Source: Gordonia gummivorans
GTDB taxonomy: Bacteria > Actinomycetota > Actinomycetes > Mycobacteriales > Mycobacteriaceae
Direction of reading: 5' to 3'
DNA length: 64,000 nucleotides
NCBI RefSeq assembly: GCF_022513585.1
Contig: NZ_JAKWBF010000025.1
Coordinates: 22,270-86,269 of the forward strand
In this document: positions 47,721 to 58,579 of the stretch, in pieces
How positions within the stretch are numbered: position 1 is the stretch's first letter
Layout: every line of letters starts with the position of its first letter
The notes under the pieces: model-generated
Database searches by the model: none
What the model was told of the DNA's origin: nothing
Seen by the model: only the letters and a program-made list of their open reading frames with translations
Program-made: the position numbers and the translations under genes

Positions 47721-48307
47721 GATGATCCTGCCCCGTACTGCCGGTCGAGGACGCCGCCGCGTTGCAAAGTTCACGGTGCTAGGGCCGGGTCGCGGTTCTG
47801 GAAAGGCGTCAAACTTGAAGTTGGCTCGCAATTCGTCAGCGGCCACTCGGGGTGTTGCGTGTCATCATCGACCGTCAATTGACCACCAGGGGCACACCAT
47901 GGAGACAGTCAGTGCTCTTCAGACAATGTTCCGTTGTCTCAGGATTGAGCACATCACAGCCAACATCACAGCCACTTGTGCAGCCCCAGCGCACTGGGAG
48001 ACATCAGAATGAAGGTGGCGTCTCGCCGCCTGCAAATCTTCGGTGAAGGTTGCGCCCCTTATCCGTGTCGACGCAGTTGATCTTACAGCCGCAGCGGAGA
48101 TTGGAGCCGGGAAGTTGTGGCCGAAGGCACGGCATGGCGGGCCCCTTGCCTGCTGGATGCATGCCGAACTGCCTCACCGGGCAGCCAACGACGAAGTCCC
48201 GAAAACAACATGAGTCCAGCGACACGCGTGTCACCCGCCGCAAAGCGGGTGGTCAGGCCGCATATTCGCAACCTGACCTGGTGTACCGATTTGAGCTGAA
48301 CCGCTCG
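47721..48307. other. Degenerate interval between IS remnant and tRNA-Leu
   Basis: No convincing gene on either strand. Short open frames lack ribosome-binding sites and protein-like composition. It may contain decayed mobile DNA; no tRNA fragment or direct repeat of the tRNA 3' end is apparent to me. Confidence 0.5.
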
Positions 48308-48393
48308 TGGTGGGCGAAGGGGGACTTGAACCCCCACGTCCCGAAGGACACTGGCACCTGAAGCCAGCGCGTCTGCCATTCCGCCACTCGCCC
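48308..48393 (-). tRNA. tRNA-Leu (CAG), CCA encoded
   Basis: The minus strand reads GGGCGAGTGGCGGAATGGCA at the 5' end, a GCTGGCTTCAGGTGCCAG anticodon arm with loop TTCAGGT (anticodon CAG), a variable arm TGTCCTTCGGGACG typical of class II tRNAs, and the T arm GGGGGTTCAAGTCCCCC. The acceptor stem pairs over seven positions (last one G-T) and CCA is encoded at 48310-48308. It lies between the accessory region and fhaA, as tRNA-Leu does in related mycobacterial genomes, and is a likely integration site or boundary. Confidence 0.95.
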
Positions 48394-48877
48394 GTGGCCG
48401 CCGATTGCTCGGCGGGCATGTTCGTCGGCCTGGGAGACCAACGGACCCGAGAACGATAACAGCCGGTTGGTCGCGATTCCAAACTGGATTGTTGCGGTGG
48501 GTGGCCAGCTGGTTGCCGACACTGTCGGCTCGCCGGGTTTCGACAGGCGTCGAGCTCGCTACGCTCGCACGTCGCCGCTCAACCAGCAAGAAGGGACGGC
48601 TCGCGGTCGGGCAGCCGTCGCCGCTCAACCAGCAATGAAGGAGCAGCTCGCAGTTCAGAGCCTCCCGCTCAACCAGCAAGAACGGACGCCTCGTCTACTG
48701 AAATCAGCAGGGGAAGAGCGTCGAACGGCTGAATGGTGAGTTGGCGAAGAAGCTGTTGCGGATGTTACACACGGTGCACCAGTTGTCTTGATGGCACGAT
48801 TGTTTGCACTTGTCGCTATCATCAATCAAGGCCAGATGCACGGCGACACGCTCATATGCCGCGAAAGGAGGTCACGG
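48394..48877. other. Region upstream of fhaA
   Basis: No gene is seen between tRNA-Leu and the fhaA start. It holds an intergenic repeat typical of this lineage (TTTCGACAGGCGTCGAGC then TCGCTACGCTCG, near 48538-48568) followed by the triple repeat listed separately. The promoter of the fhaA-pknB operon must lie here or overlap the repeats; I see no clear -10/-35 pair. Confidence 0.5.
48575..48693 (+). repeat. Three spaced copies of a 29-30 base repeat
   Basis: Copies start at 48575, 48621 and 48665 (spacing 46 and 44). Each begins CCGCTCAACCAGCAA, continues with a GAA-containing stretch and ends in CTCG. They lie about 200-300 bases upstream of fhaA. No flanking cas genes and only partial identity argue against CRISPR. 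Confidence 0.8.
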
Positions 48878-50107
48878 GTGGGGATCCTGCAACGGATCGA
48901 ACGCAAGCTCGAAGGTGCGGTTGACGACAGCTTTGCGCGCGTTTTCGGTGGTCAAGTGGCCCCGCAGGAGATTGAGAACGGGTTGCAGCGGGAAGCTCAG
49001 GAGTCCGTACGGGACGTCGGTGACGGCACCGTACTCGCGGCAAATAGCTACACCTTGTTGTTCAGTCCCACCGATCACCACCAGATCGCGGCCGAATATG
49101 AGCTGAATCGCAAGACATTCTCGAAGCATTTGGAAAACTTCATCAAAGACAATGGATGGCAGACCTACGGCAAAGTCGTCGTAGAGTTCGACCAATCGCC
49201 GTCCTTGCACACGGGGATTTTCCGGGCACGGGGCACCGTTAACCCGGATGCGGCGCCGCGTCCGGTGCCACCGCCGCCGGCGGGACCTCCCCCAGTGCAA
49301 GCGAACAGACCACAAGAAAATGCCCCACAACCAGTAGGAGCCCCAGAGATGACGCACAACCCCGGATACGACCAGCGCAGGGGCGCCGATCCCGCGTACG
49401 GCCAGCAGGGTGGCTACGACTACCAACAGGGCGGATACGACCAGTACGGACAGCAGGGATACGACCAGTACGGCCAGCCCGGTTACGACCAGTACGGACA
49501 GCAGCCCGGCTACGGACAGCAGGGATACGAGCAGGGCCAGCAGCCCGGCTACGAGCAGGGCTACGGCGCCCAGCCCGGCTACGGACAGCAGCCGGGATAC
49601 GACCAGGGCTATGGCCAGCAACCCGGATATGACCAGGGTTACGGACAGCAGCCCGGGTACGACCAGGGCTATGGCCAGCAGCCCGGATACGACCAGGGTT
49701 ACGGACAGCAGCCCGGGTACGACCAGGCCTACGGCCAGCAGCCTGCCTACGGCCAGCAGCCCGGCTACGACTATCAGCAGCCGCATGAGGCCTACGGTCG
49801 CGCACCGGCCGGCTATGCGCCGACGTCGATCACCCTGCTCCTCGAGGACGGCAGCAACCGCACCTTCCAGCTGCACGAGGGTTCCAACGTCATCGGACGT
49901 GGTCAGGACGCGCAGTTCCGCCTCCCCGACACCGGCGTCTCGCGTCGCCACGTCGAGATCCGCTGGGACGGCAACACCGCGATGCTGACCGACCTCAACT
50001 CGACGAACGGCACCACCGTCAACGACGTCGCGGTCAACAGCTGGGAACTCGCCGACGGTGACCGCATCCGGGTGGGCCATTCCGACATCACGGTGCGCTT
50101 CCAGTAG
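48878..50107 (+). CDS. fhaA: FHA-domain protein FhaA
   Basis: A 409-residue phosphothreonine-reading adaptor. The N-terminal DUF3662 domain (about 1-120, [20 protein letters not shown]) leads into a Pro-rich linker. A long Tyr/Gln/Gly-rich repeat region (about 165-305) follows, then the C-terminal FHA domain (about 318-408) with the conserved GRG, SRRH and NGT motifs ([24 protein letters not shown]). In mycobacteria FhaA binds phosphorylated kinases and the lipid II flippase MurJ/MviN and tunes peptidoglycan synthesis. GTG 48878 follows AAAGGAGGT, so the longer frame from 48788 is rejected. It is first of seven co-directional genes; fhaB follows after 307 bases. Confidence 0.93.
   Translation: MGILQRIERKLEGAVDDSFARVFGGQVAPQEIENGLQREAQESVRDVGDGTVLAANSYTLLFSPTDHHQIAAEYELNRKTFSKHLENFIKDNGWQTYGKVVVEFDQSPSLHTGIFRARGTVNPDAAPRPVPPPPAGPPPVQANRPQENAPQPVGAPEMTHNPGYDQRRGADPAYGQQGGYDYQQGGYDQYGQQGYDQYGQPGYDQYGQQPGYGQQGYEQGQQPGYEQGYGAQPGYGQQPGYDQGYGQQPGYDQGYGQQPGYDQGYGQQPGYDQGYGQQPGYDQAYGQQPAYGQQPGYDYQQPHEAYGRAPAGYAPTSITLLLEDGSNRTFQLHEGSNVIGRGQDAQFRLPDTGVSRRHVEIRWDGNTAMLTDLNSTNGTTVNDVAVNSWELADGDRIRVGHSDITVRFQ
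49430..49770 (+). repeat. Tandem codon repeats in fhaA (Gly-Tyr-Gln-rich)
   Basis: The DNA repeats units such as GGATACGACCAGTACGGACA and GGATACGACCAGGGCTATGG more than ten times, coding [14 protein letters not shown] decapeptides between the linker and FHA domain. Near-identical units from 49590 to 49730 suggest recent expansion and variable copy number between strains. Confidence 0.85.
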
Positions 50108-50136
50108 CAGCTACGACGGTTGGTGGGTCGCGAGGT

Positions 50137-50230
50137 CGTCTCACCGGCCCTTCGAGGCTCGTCGCTAGCGCTCCTCGCACCTCAGGGAGCGGAGGGGAAT
50201 GCGCTCCTCGCACCTCAGGGAGCGGTGGTT
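50137..50230 (+). repeat. Dispersed intergenic repeat, copy B
   Basis: The block CTTCGAGGCTCGTCGCTAGC is followed by two copies of GCTCCTCGCACCTCAGGGAG (starting at 50170 and 50203, 33 bases apart). The same family is at 11812-11873 and 60275-60443. It fills much of the 307-base fhaA-fhaB gap; the rest of that gap (to 50414) holds no gene. Confidence 0.8.
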
Positions 50231-50414
50231 ACCGCGACGAGCCGACCGAAGTGCCGCACGGCACGGCGGTCACGGTTGATACTGAACTGTCATATCCGAA
50301 TGACGGAGTTTGAGCGATCTGCCCATAAGATGCAGTCGGGTCTGCTGATTCGACTGGCGCCAGGGGGCGGAGCGAACAGACCGGACGTGTGATGGCGCTG
50401 GAGGTGAACGAAAG

Positions 50415-50876
50415 ATGCAGGGCTTGGTGCTGCAGCTGACCCGCATCGGGTTCCTGCTGCTGCTGTGGCTGTTCGTGTTCGCCGTGATCCGGACCCTGCG
50501 CACCGACATCGCCAGCGCAGGCGGCCTCCGACTCCCCCGCTATTCCGGTAGCGACAAGCGACGACGCAACCCCGCGCAGCGCGGATCGGCCCGACACCTC
50601 GTCGTCACCCACGGCGCGCTCGCGAACACCCGCATCAGCCTCGGCAGCCAGCCCGTCCTCATGGGCCGCGCCGACGACTCGACCCTTGTTCTCACCGACG
50701 ACTACGCGTCAGAACGCCACGCGAGGCTCTCGCGCCGCGGCGACGACTGGTACATCGAGGATCTCGGGTCGACGAACGGCACCTACCTCGACCGCACCAA
50801 GGTGACGACGCCGGTCAAGGTCCCGATCAGCACGCCGATACGGATCGGCAAGACCGTGATCGAGTTGCGCCCGTGA
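50415..50876 (+). CDS. fhaB: FHA-domain protein FhaB (FipA)
   Basis: A 153-residue protein with an N-terminal transmembrane helix (about 8-28, LTRIGFLLLLWLFVFAVI) and a C-terminal FHA domain (about 60-152) showing MGRADDS, SERHARL and STNGTYLD motifs. In mycobacteria the protein (FipA) is phosphorylated and links FtsZ and FtsQ during division under stress. ATG 50415 follows GGAGG about 10 bases upstream. Its stop overlaps the pstP GTG as GTGA, so the two are translationally coupled. Confidence 0.92.
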   Translation: MQGLVLQLTRIGFLLLLWLFVFAVIRTLRTDIASAGGLRLPRYSGSDKRRRNPAQRGSARHLVVTHGALANTRISLGSQPVLMGRADDSTLVLTDDYASERHARLSRRGDDWYIEDLGSTNGTYLDRTKVTTPVKVPISTPIRIGKTVIELRP

Positions 50877-52411
50877 CCCTTGTCCTGCGCTATTTCACCC
50901 GAAGCGACCGTGGCCTGGTCCGGTCCAACAACGAGGATTCGGCGTACGCCGGTCCTCGCCTGCTCGCCCTCGCCGACGGCATGGGCGGGCACGCGGCCGG
51001 CGAGGTGGCCAGCCAACTCGTCATCGAGGCGCTCAGCTCCCTCGACGCCGACGAACCCGGCGGCGACCTCCTCAGCGCGCTCGACCGCGCCACCCATGCC
51101 GGCAACGAGGCGATCGCCGCGCAGGTGGAGCAGTCGCCCGAACTCGAGGGCATGGGCACCACGCTCACCGCAATCCTGTTCGCCGGAAGTCGAATTGGGT
51201 TGTGCCACATCGGTGATTCGCGCGGATACATGTATCGCGACGGCGAGATCACCCAGATCACCCGCGACGACACCTTTGTCCAGACCCTGGTCGACGAGGG
51301 TCGCATCACGGCCGAACAGGCGCACACCCATCCCCAGCGTTCGCTGATCATGCGCGCCCTCACCGGCACCGAGGTGGAACCCACACTGACCGTGCGCGAG
51401 GCCCGTGCCGGGGATCGCTACCTGCTGTGCAGCGACGGCCTGTCCGACGTCGTGACCGAGGAAACCCTCGGGGAGACACTGGGTTCCATCGCCGACCCCC
51501 GCGAATGCGCCGACCGCCTCATCGAGCTCGCACTCCGCGGCGGTGGTCCGGACAACGTGACCGTGGTGATCGGCGACGTCGTCGACACCGAATATGGCGA
51601 CTCCCGGCCCATCGTCGGTGGTGCCGCCGGCGGCCACGAAGACACCTACACCCCGGACCCGAAGACCGCGGCCGGACGCGCCGCTGCGCTGCGGCCGCCA
51701 CCCGCGGAACCGTTGCGCCCCACCGTCCTCGACGAGCCGGCGCCGACCGGCCGCCGCAGTCATCTGGGCCGCTGGATCGCACTCGGCGTGGCGCTGATCG
51801 TCGTCGCTGCACTCGTCATCGGGTACTTCGTGATCCGGGCGACGATCTACAGCAACTACTACGCGACCGCCACCGACACCACCCAGGTCAACAACCTGAC
51901 CGACGGCAACGTCGTGATCCGTCAGGGTTCGCCGGAGAAGTTCCTCTTCCGCACGATGAATCGGCCTGCGGCGAACGGATGCATCGAGACCGACGCGCAG
52001 ATGGTGCCGCAGATCGTCTTCAAGGACGAGGGCCAGGAATGTGCCCGCACCCTGCGCCTGCTCGATCTGAAACAGGCCACCGCGCAGTCGATCGTCGACC
52101 TGAAGATCAAGAACCTCAGTCGTGACGAGGTCGAGAACTCGATCAGCGGCGAATTGCTTCCGGTGTGCCAGGACATGCCGACGAGCACTCCGCCACCGCG
52201 GACCGGCACGACGACGCCGAGCAACCAACCCGGATATCCGGGCGGCGGCGGAGCCGATTCGACGCTGACTCCGGGCGCCACCACGGCGCCGACGCGCCCG
52301 AACCCCGCTCCGGCACCGTCCACCACGCGACCCCCGCTCGACGATCCGAACGCCACCGGCACCGTGCCGAACACCCCACCTGTCGGCTACCCGGACTGCC
52401 GACAAAAATGA
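50873..52411 (+). CDS. pstP: PP2C-family Ser/Thr phosphatase PstP
   Basis: A 512-residue membrane phosphatase, the sole general PP2C of this kinase network in relatives. The catalytic domain (about 1-240) carries [20 protein letters not shown] (metal-binding Asp), [19 protein letters not shown] and GGPDNVTVV. After a Pro-rich linker a single transmembrane helix (about 301-323) leads to an extracellular domain of about 120 residues and a Pro/Thr-rich tail. It dephosphorylates PknA and PknB and their substrates. It is coupled to fhaB upstream by a GTGA overlap and to rodA downstream by ATGA. Confidence 0.94.
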   Translation: MTLVLRYFTRSDRGLVRSNNEDSAYAGPRLLALADGMGGHAAGEVASQLVIEALSSLDADEPGGDLLSALDRATHAGNEAIAAQVEQSPELEGMGTTLTAILFAGSRIGLCHIGDSRGYMYRDGEITQITRDDTFVQTLVDEGRITAEQAHTHPQRSLIMRALTGTEVEPTLTVREARAGDRYLLCSDGLSDVVTEETLGETLGSIADPRECADRLIELALRGGGPDNVTVVIGDVVDTEYGDSRPIVGGAAGGHEDTYTPDPKTAAGRAAALRPPPAEPLRPTVLDEPAPTGRRSHLGRWIALGVALIVVAALVIGYFVIRATIYSNYYATATDTTQVNNLTDGNVVIRQGSPEKFLFRTMNRPAANGCIETDAQMVPQIVFKDEGQECARTLRLLDLKQATAQSIVDLKIKNLSRDEVENSISGELLPVCQDMPTSTPPPRTGTTTPSNQPGYPGGGGADSTLTPGATTAPTRPNPAPAPSTTRPPLDDPNATGTVPNTPPVGYPDCRQK

Positions 52412-53838
52412 CCCAGTCCGCGCCCGCTCCGCACGCACCCCCGCGTCAACCGAACGAGCAGACCGGCCGCAACACCGAGCTTCTGCTTCTGGTGTTCGCG
52501 ATCGGCCTGGTCACGGTGGCGCTGTTGATCGTGCAAGCCGCACAAGGGCAGTCCATCACCTGGGCGCTCCTCAAGTACGTGGGCGCCTACATCCTGCTGT
52601 TCGGTGCGGCGCACTTCGTGATCCGCCGGTACGCACCCCACGCCGACCCGATCCTGCTGCCGGTGGTGGCCGTCCTCAACGGGCTGGGCCTGGTGCTCAT
52701 CCACCGGCTCGACCTGGGCACCGCATCCAACGAGACACCCGTCCCCACCGAACACACCAGCAACGCCGACCAGCAGTTGCTCTGGGCGTTCCTCGGCGTC
52801 ATCGCCTTCTCGGCGATCCTCATCGTCGTACGCGATCACCGCACGCTGTCTCGGTACGCCTACACCCTCGGTCTCGGCGGCATCATCTTCCTCGCGATCC
52901 CGGCGATCCTGCCGGCCGGATGGTCGACGATCAACGGGTCCAAGATCTGGATTCGCACGCCCTTCTTCAACATTCAGCCCGGCGAGTTCTCCAAGATCCT
53001 CATCATCATCTTCACCGCGGCGTTCCTGGTGGCCAAGCGCGACCTGTTCACCACCGCAGGCCGACACTTCCTCGGGATGGATTTTCCGCGCGCACGTGAC
53101 CTCGGACCGCTGCTGGCGGCGTGGGCGATCGCGATCGGCGTGCTGGCCTTCGAGTCCGACCTCGGCACGTCGCTGCTCATCTTCACCACGATGCTGACGA
53201 TGGTGTACGTCGCCACCGAACGGGTCAGCTGGCTGGTGATCGGTCTGACGCTGTTCGCGGCCGGGGCGGTCCTGGCGTACTCGCTGTTCAGCCACCTCCA
53301 ACTCCGGGTGTCCATCTGGCGAGACCCGTTCGCCGACTTCTACGGCGACGGCTATCAGATCGGCCAGAGCCTGTTCGGCCTGGCCACCGGCGGCCTGCTC
53401 GGCACCGGTTTGGGGTCGGGCCGGCCCAACACCGTCCCGTTCGCCAACACCGACTTCATCATCGCGACGATCGGCGAGGAACTCGGCTTGGCCGGCCTCA
53501 CCGCGATCCTGCTGCTGTTCCTGGTGCTGATCATGCGCGGACTGCGCACCGGCGTCGCCGTCCGCGACAGCTTCGGCAAACTGCTCGCCACCGGGCTGTC
53601 GTTCACCATCGCGATGCAGGTCTTCGTGGTGGTCGGCGGCGTCACCAAACTCATTCCGCTGACCGGTCTGACGACGCCGTTCATGTCGTACGGCGGGTCG
53701 TCGCTGCTGGCCAACTACATTCTTCTGGCCCTGCTGGTGCGGATCTCCAACGCGGCCCGCGAGCCCGATCCGGCCAATCGCCGACCGGCACCCAAGCCGG
53801 TCGAATCGCTGCCCACGCAGGCGGTGACCCGCGCATGA
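52408..53838 (+). CDS. rodA: Peptidoglycan glycosyltransferase RodA (SEDS family)
   Basis: A 476-residue polytopic protein of the FtsW/RodA/SpoVE family that polymerises lipid II at the membrane. About ten hydrophobic helices are visible. Family motifs include the GSKIWI segment after the first loops, [18 protein letters not shown] (Asp essential in SEDS enzymes) and the C-terminal [20 protein letters not shown]. It is placed next to the transpeptidase pbpA, its expected partner. Start ATG 52408 overlaps the pstP stop (ATGA); longer upstream frames lie inside pstP and are rejected. Confidence 0.94.
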   Translation: MTQSAPAPHAPPRQPNEQTGRNTELLLLVFAIGLVTVALLIVQAAQGQSITWALLKYVGAYILLFGAAHFVIRRYAPHADPILLPVVAVLNGLGLVLIHRLDLGTASNETPVPTEHTSNADQQLLWAFLGVIAFSAILIVVRDHRTLSRYAYTLGLGGIIFLAIPAILPAGWSTINGSKIWIRTPFFNIQPGEFSKILIIIFTAAFLVAKRDLFTTAGRHFLGMDFPRARDLGPLLAAWAIAIGVLAFESDLGTSLLIFTTMLTMVYVATERVSWLVIGLTLFAAGAVLAYSLFSHLQLRVSIWRDPFADFYGDGYQIGQSLFGLATGGLLGTGLGSGRPNTVPFANTDFIIATIGEELGLAGLTAILLLFLVLIMRGLRTGVAVRDSFGKLLATGLSFTIAMQVFVVVGGVTKLIPLTGLTTPFMSYGGSSLLANYILLALLVRISNAAREPDPANRRPAPKPVESLPTQAVTRA

Positions 53839-55322
53839 ACAAGCCGATCCGACGGGTGTCGGTCGCGGTCATCCTGATGATGGTGGCACTACTGGCCAAC
53901 GCGACCTACGTCCAGGTGTTCAAGGCCAACAGCCTGCGCACCGACAGCCGCAACGACCGCATCCTGCTCGACGAGTTCTCCCGGCAGCGTGGTCTCATCA
54001 CGGCTGGCGGCACCGTGATCGCCAGTTCGGTGCCCACCGACGGCCGCTTCAAGTTCCAACGCGTGTATCCGGGGGAGACGGCGTTCGGGTTCGCACCCAT
54101 CACCGGCTACTTCTCGCACATCTACGGCAACAGCCAGATCGAGGATGCCGAGAACAGCATCCTCAACGGCTCCGACGACCGGCTGTTCGGTCAACGGTTC
54201 ATGGACATGCTGTCCGGCCGTGATCCGCGCGGCGGCAATGTCGTCACCACCATCGACCCCCGGATCCAGCGGCTCGCCTACAACGCCCTGCGCAACGGGC
54301 CGTGCGACGGTCCGTGCCGCGGTTCGCTGGTGGCGCTGCAACCGAACACCGGCAAGATCCTCGCGATGGTCTCGACACCCAGCTTCGACCCGAACCTGCT
54401 GGCCAGCCACGACGCCGACGAGCAGTTCCGCAACTGGGACCGGTTGACCAAGGATCCGCGTCAGCCCACGCTCAACCACGCCATCAACCAGCTCTACCCG
54501 CCCGGATCGACGTTCAAGGTGATCACGTCGGCGGCCGCACTGCGCGACGGGATCGACACCAGCATCCGGCTGACCGCGTCGCCGTCGATCGTGCTGCCCG
54601 GCACCAACCAGAGCTTGGAGAACTACGACGGCGAGACGTGCCCCGGGTCGTCGGGGGGAACCGTAACGCTCGAAACGGCGTTCAAGTTCTCGTGCAATAC
54701 CGCGTTCGCCGACCTGGTGACCACGAAGATGAAAGATGCGACGACAGTGTTCACCGAGACCGCCCGGCTGTTCGGGATCGATCAGCCCGGACCGAACATC
54801 CCGATGACCGTGACCGAGTCGACCGTCGGTTCGATCACCTCCCCGGATGTGCTCGCCCAATCGGCGATCGGTCAGCGCGACGTCCGCCTCACCCCGCTGC
54901 AGAACGCGATGATCGCCGCTACCGTCGCCAATGGTGGCGTGCGCATGCGCCCGTACCTGGTGGATAAACTGCAGGCGGCTGATCTGCGCACCCTCGAGAC
55001 CACTCAACCGGCGACGATCAACCAGCCGATCACCTCGGATCAGGCGTCGACCCTGACCCGGATGATGGTGCTGTCCGAACAGGAGACCAACGGTAGCGGC
55101 GGCGCTGTCACCGTTGCGTCGAAAACCGGGACGGCCGAACTGTCGGACCCGAACGCGACGCCGGTGACGTGGTACATCGCGTTCGGTCCGTCGACGAACG
55201 CACAGGTGGCCCTTGCGGTCGTCGTGGAAAACGGTAGGAATGGCGTGAAGTCGGTGGGCGCCGATCTCGCACCGATCGGACGGGAAGTGATCAACGCAGT
55301 GGTGGGAGGTCCAGGTCGATGA
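53835..55322 (+). CDS. pbpA: Penicillin-binding protein PbpA (class B transpeptidase)
   Basis: A 495-residue class B PBP. One N-terminal membrane anchor (about 8-28) is followed by the non-catalytic dimerisation region and the transpeptidase domain. The active-site motifs are STFK near 225 (PPGSTFKVI), SCN near 282 (FKFSCNTAF) and KTG near 430 (SKTGTAEL). It cross-links peptidoglycan, with RodA or FtsW providing glycan strands; in mycobacteria it acts in septation and is phosphorylated by PknB. ATG 53835 overlaps the rodA stop as ATGA and its own stop overlaps pknA the same way. Confidence 0.94.
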   Translation: MNKPIRRVSVAVILMMVALLANATYVQVFKANSLRTDSRNDRILLDEFSRQRGLITAGGTVIASSVPTDGRFKFQRVYPGETAFGFAPITGYFSHIYGNSQIEDAENSILNGSDDRLFGQRFMDMLSGRDPRGGNVVTTIDPRIQRLAYNALRNGPCDGPCRGSLVALQPNTGKILAMVSTPSFDPNLLASHDADEQFRNWDRLTKDPRQPTLNHAINQLYPPGSTFKVITSAAALRDGIDTSIRLTASPSIVLPGTNQSLENYDGETCPGSSGGTVTLETAFKFSCNTAFADLVTTKMKDATTVFTETARLFGIDQPGPNIPMTVTESTVGSITSPDVLAQSAIGQRDVRLTPLQNAMIAATVANGGVRMRPYLVDKLQAADLRTLETTQPATINQPITSDQASTLTRMMVLSEQETNGSGGAVTVASKTGTAELSDPNATPVTWYIAFGPSTNAQVALAVVVENGRNGVKSVGADLAPIGREVINAVVGGPGR

Positions 55323-56656
55323 CCTTGCAGAACGGCATGACCATCGCCGATCGCTACCGCCTGATGAGGCTGATCGCGACCGGCGGTATGGGACAGGTGT
55401 GGGAGGCGCTCGACACCCGGCTGAATCGTCGGGTGGCGGTCAAGGTTCTCAAGGCCGAGTACACCAACGATCCTGAGTTCATCGCACGGTTCCGCGCGGA
55501 GGCGCAGACCACCGCCAAGCTGAACAACCCCGGCATCGCCAACGTCTTCGACTACGGCGAGACACCCGATCGGGCCGGCGGCGAAGCGCTCGCCTATCTG
55601 GTGATGGAGCTCGTCGACGGTGAGCCGCTCAACTCGGTGATCTCCCGTCTCGGCCGGCTCTCGCTGACCAACACCCTCGACATGCTCGAGCAGACCGGTC
55701 GGGCGCTGCAGGCTGCGCACAGCCAGGGGCTCGTGCACCGCGACGTGAAGCCCGGCAACATCCTGATCACCCCGACCGGCCAGGTGAAGATCACCGATTT
55801 CGGTATCGCGAAGGCGGTGGACTCCGCACCGGTCACCCAGACCGGCATGGTGATGGGCACCGCCCAGTACATCTCGCCCGAGCAGGCCACCGGCGACGAG
55901 GCGACCGCGGCGTCGGACGTCTATTCGCTCGGCGTCGTCGGCTACGAGTCGCTCACCGGCCGCCGACCGTTCCTCGGTGACGGCGCAATCACGGTGGCCA
56001 TGAAGCACATTCGGGAAACCCCGCCGCCGCTGCCGAGCAACCTGCCGTCGGGTGTGCGTGAACTCATCGAGATCACGATGGCCAAGGATCCGCGTCAGCG
56101 TTACGCCAACGGTGGCGAGTTCGCCGACGCCGTCGCCGCGGTGCGGGCGGGTCGTCGGCCGCCGCGTCCGGGTGCCGCCGCAGTCGCGGGAGCGGCTGCC
56201 GGGGCCGCTGGTGCTGCGGCGCTGTCCCGTACCGCGCCGGCAAGTGCGGCGTCACGCCCGCCGACCGCCCCCCGTTCCACGCCGATCCCGCCCCCGGATG
56301 ACAGCTGGACCACCGGCCAGAAGGTGCTCGCCGGGGTGGCCGCCGCGCTGCTCGTCGGTGCGATCGGCCTGATCGGCTTCTGGTTGCTCACCAAGGATTC
56401 GTCGGGGGCGAGCGCGCCGACCCCGTCGTCGACGACGGTGACGCAGTTCCAGACGACGACGGTCGCACCGCCGCAGACCACCGAGACCGAAGACGACACC
56501 CCCACGCCGACCACGACGACCACCACTCGGCGGCCGACGACCCGCACGACCACCGAGAACACCACCACACCGACCACCGAACCCCAGACGAGCGAGAGCA
56601 CCGACCCCGGCGCTCAGACCGCACCGCCCTGGTTGTCCTTCCCGCCGATACCATGA
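55319..56656 (+). CDS. pknA: Ser/Thr protein kinase PknA
   Basis: A 445-residue receptor kinase. The kinase domain (about 12-275) shows [27 protein letters not shown] and DFGIAK, and an activation loop with [12 protein letters not shown]. An Ala/Pro-rich linker leads to one transmembrane helix (about 336-358) and a short Thr-rich extracellular tail of about 85 residues without PASTA repeats, as in mycobacterial PknA. It phosphorylates cell-shape and division proteins and cross-activates PknB. Both ends are coupled by ATGA overlaps (to pbpA and pknB). Confidence 0.93.
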   Translation: MTLQNGMTIADRYRLMRLIATGGMGQVWEALDTRLNRRVAVKVLKAEYTNDPEFIARFRAEAQTTAKLNNPGIANVFDYGETPDRAGGEALAYLVMELVDGEPLNSVISRLGRLSLTNTLDMLEQTGRALQAAHSQGLVHRDVKPGNILITPTGQVKITDFGIAKAVDSAPVTQTGMVMGTAQYISPEQATGDEATAASDVYSLGVVGYESLTGRRPFLGDGAITVAMKHIRETPPPLPSNLPSGVRELIEITMAKDPRQRYANGGEFADAVAAVRAGRRPPRPGAAAVAGAAAGAAGAAALSRTAPASAASRPPTAPRSTPIPPPDDSWTTGQKVLAGVAAALLVGAIGLIGFWLLTKDSSGASAPTPSSTTVTQFQTTTVAPPQTTETEDDTPTPTTTTTTRRPTTRTTTENTTTPTTEPQTSESTDPGAQTAPPWLSFPPIP

Positions 56657-58575
56657 TGTCGACGCCGCATCACCTCTCCGACCGCTACGAACTGGGCGAA
56701 ACGCTCGGGTTCGGCGGTATGTCGGAGGTCCACTACGCCCGCGATCTTCTCCTGCACCGGGATGTCGCGGTCAAGGTGCTGCGCGCCGATCTGGCCCGCG
56801 ATCCGACGTTCTACCTGCGCTTCCGGCGCGAAGCCCAGAACGCGGCCAAGCTGAACCACCCGACCATCGTGCAGGTCTTCGACACCGGTGAGGCCGAGAC
56901 CGACGACGGTCCGCTGCCGTTCATCGTGATGGAGTACGTCGACGGCGACACGCTGCGCGACATCTTGCGCTCCAACGGTCCGGTCGCCCCGCGGCAGGCG
57001 ATGACGTGGATGGCCGACGTCGCCGCCGCCATGGACTTCTCACACCGCAACGGCATCGTGCACCGCGACATGAAACCGGCCAACGTCATGATCGACAAGT
57101 CCGGTGCGGTCAAGGTGATGGACTTCGGTATCGCCCGCGCCATGAGCGACACCAGCGCGACCATGACGCAGACGTCGGCCGTGATGGGCACCGCGCAGTA
57201 CCTGTCGCCCGAGCAGGCGCGCGGCATCAAGGTCGATCCGCGCAGCGACATCTACTCGATGGGGTGCGTGCTCTTCGAGCTGCTCACCGGGGAGCCGCCG
57301 TTCACCGGTGATTCGCCGGTCGCCGTCGCACACCAGCACGTCCACGAGGATCCGCCGTGGCCGTCGCACGTCAAGCCAGAGATCCCGCGCGAACTCGACT
57401 CCGTGGTCCTCAAGGCGATGAGCAAGAACAAGGAGAACCGCTACCAGTCGGCGGGCGATCTCCGCGCCGATCTGATCAAGGTGCTCGCCGGCGGCAAACC
57501 GTCGGCGCCGCTGCTGCTGTCGGACGCCGAACGCACCGAGTTCATCGACACCGGCCCACGCAAGGCCATGCGCGCCGAGGCGGCCGGCGGTGGTTCACAT
57601 CGACGCGAGGACGACGACACCGGGCCGCAGGCGGTCCGACGCCGCTCCAAACCAGTGATGTTCGGGGCGGTCGCGGCCGTGGTCTTGTTGCTGGTCGCTG
57701 CGCTGTTCTTCTGGGCGCCGTGGAGCTCCGACGACTCCGCCCGGCAGGTCTCGGTGCCCGATGTCGCGGGCCTGACCACACCCGACGCGCGGTCGGCGCT
57801 GGAGAAGGCCGGGTTCGAGGTCAAGGAACTCCAGGAGCCGAGTGCCACCATCGACGTCGGCCACGCGACCCGCACCACACCGGGCGGCGACAACGTGATG
57901 GCCGCCGAGGGTTCCGAGGTGACGCTCTACATATCGTCGGGTCCACCACGCGAGAAGATCCCCGACGTCCGCGGCAAGACGCTGCCCGAAGCGACCGAGA
58001 TGCTCAAACGCCGCGGCTTCACCGACGTCAAGACCGTCCGCGTCGACTCGACCGCCGAACTGAAGGACAAGGTGGTCGAGACCGCCCCCATGATCGGCAC
58101 CGAGGTGCCCGTGACCGGGGTCGTGGAACTGCGCATCGGCAACGGTCCCAAGCTGGTGACCGTGCCTAATCTGGTGGGTCAAACCCGGCAGCAGGCGCAG
58201 GTGTATCTCGAGCAGATCCAGCTCCGCATGGTCGTCGTGCAGGTCGACTCCGACCAGCCTGCCGGTCGAGTGGTCAGCTCGTCGCCGTCGGCCGACGTCG
58301 AGGTCAGCGAGGGCAGCGTCGTGCAGGTCTCGGTGTCGCGCGGCAACCTGTTCGTGATGCCCAATCTCCGCGGCAGCACCCCCGCCCAAGCCTTGGCCGA
58401 GCTGAGCCGGGCAGGTTGGGATCGCAGCACGCTGACGCGGTCGACGCGCAACGTCCCGCTCGGCAGCCCCGACGACGGCAAGGTCATCGGGCAAGACCCC
58501 GCCCCGGGAAGCAAGGTGCGCAAGAACGGGTCGATCAGCATCGTCGTCGGACAAGCGAGTCTGCTGCCCAACTGA
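56653..58575 (+). CDS. pknB: PASTA-domain Ser/Thr protein kinase PknB
   Basis: A 640-residue receptor kinase, last gene of the operon. The kinase domain (about 8-280) has [33 protein letters not shown] and an activation loop [14 protein letters not shown] with the usual two Thr. A transmembrane helix lies at about 335-355. Four PASTA repeats follow (from about 365, 430, 500 and 570 to the end), which in relatives bind muropeptides and lipid II. It controls wall synthesis and division and is reversed by PstP. Start ATG 56653 overlaps the pknA stop. The downstream trpG gene converges, 4 bases away. Confidence 0.95.
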   Translation: MMSTPHHLSDRYELGETLGFGGMSEVHYARDLLLHRDVAVKVLRADLARDPTFYLRFRREAQNAAKLNHPTIVQVFDTGEAETDDGPLPFIVMEYVDGDTLRDILRSNGPVAPRQAMTWMADVAAAMDFSHRNGIVHRDMKPANVMIDKSGAVKVMDFGIARAMSDTSATMTQTSAVMGTAQYLSPEQARGIKVDPRSDIYSMGCVLFELLTGEPPFTGDSPVAVAHQHVHEDPPWPSHVKPEIPRELDSVVLKAMSKNKENRYQSAGDLRADLIKVLAGGKPSAPLLLSDAERTEFIDTGPRKAMRAEAAGGGSHRREDDDTGPQAVRRRSKPVMFGAVAAVVLLLVAALFFWAPWSSDDSARQVSVPDVAGLTTPDARSALEKAGFEVKELQEPSATIDVGHATRTTPGGDNVMAAEGSEVTLYISSGPPREKIPDVRGKTLPEATEMLKRRGFTDVKTVRVDSTAELKDKVVETAPMIGTEVPVTGVVELRIGNGPKLVTVPNLVGQTRQQAQVYLEQIQLRMVVVQVDSDQPAGRVVSSSPSADVEVSEGSVVQVSVSRGNLFVMPNLRGSTPAQALAELSRAGWDRSTLTRSTRNVPLGSPDDGKVIGQDPAPGSKVRKNGSISIVVGQASLLPN

Positions 58576-58579
58576 CTCC

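Noticed and set aside
48575..48693. CRISPR-like array of three repeats
   Set aside because: Only three imperfect copies, spacers of about 15 bases, and no cas genes in the window.
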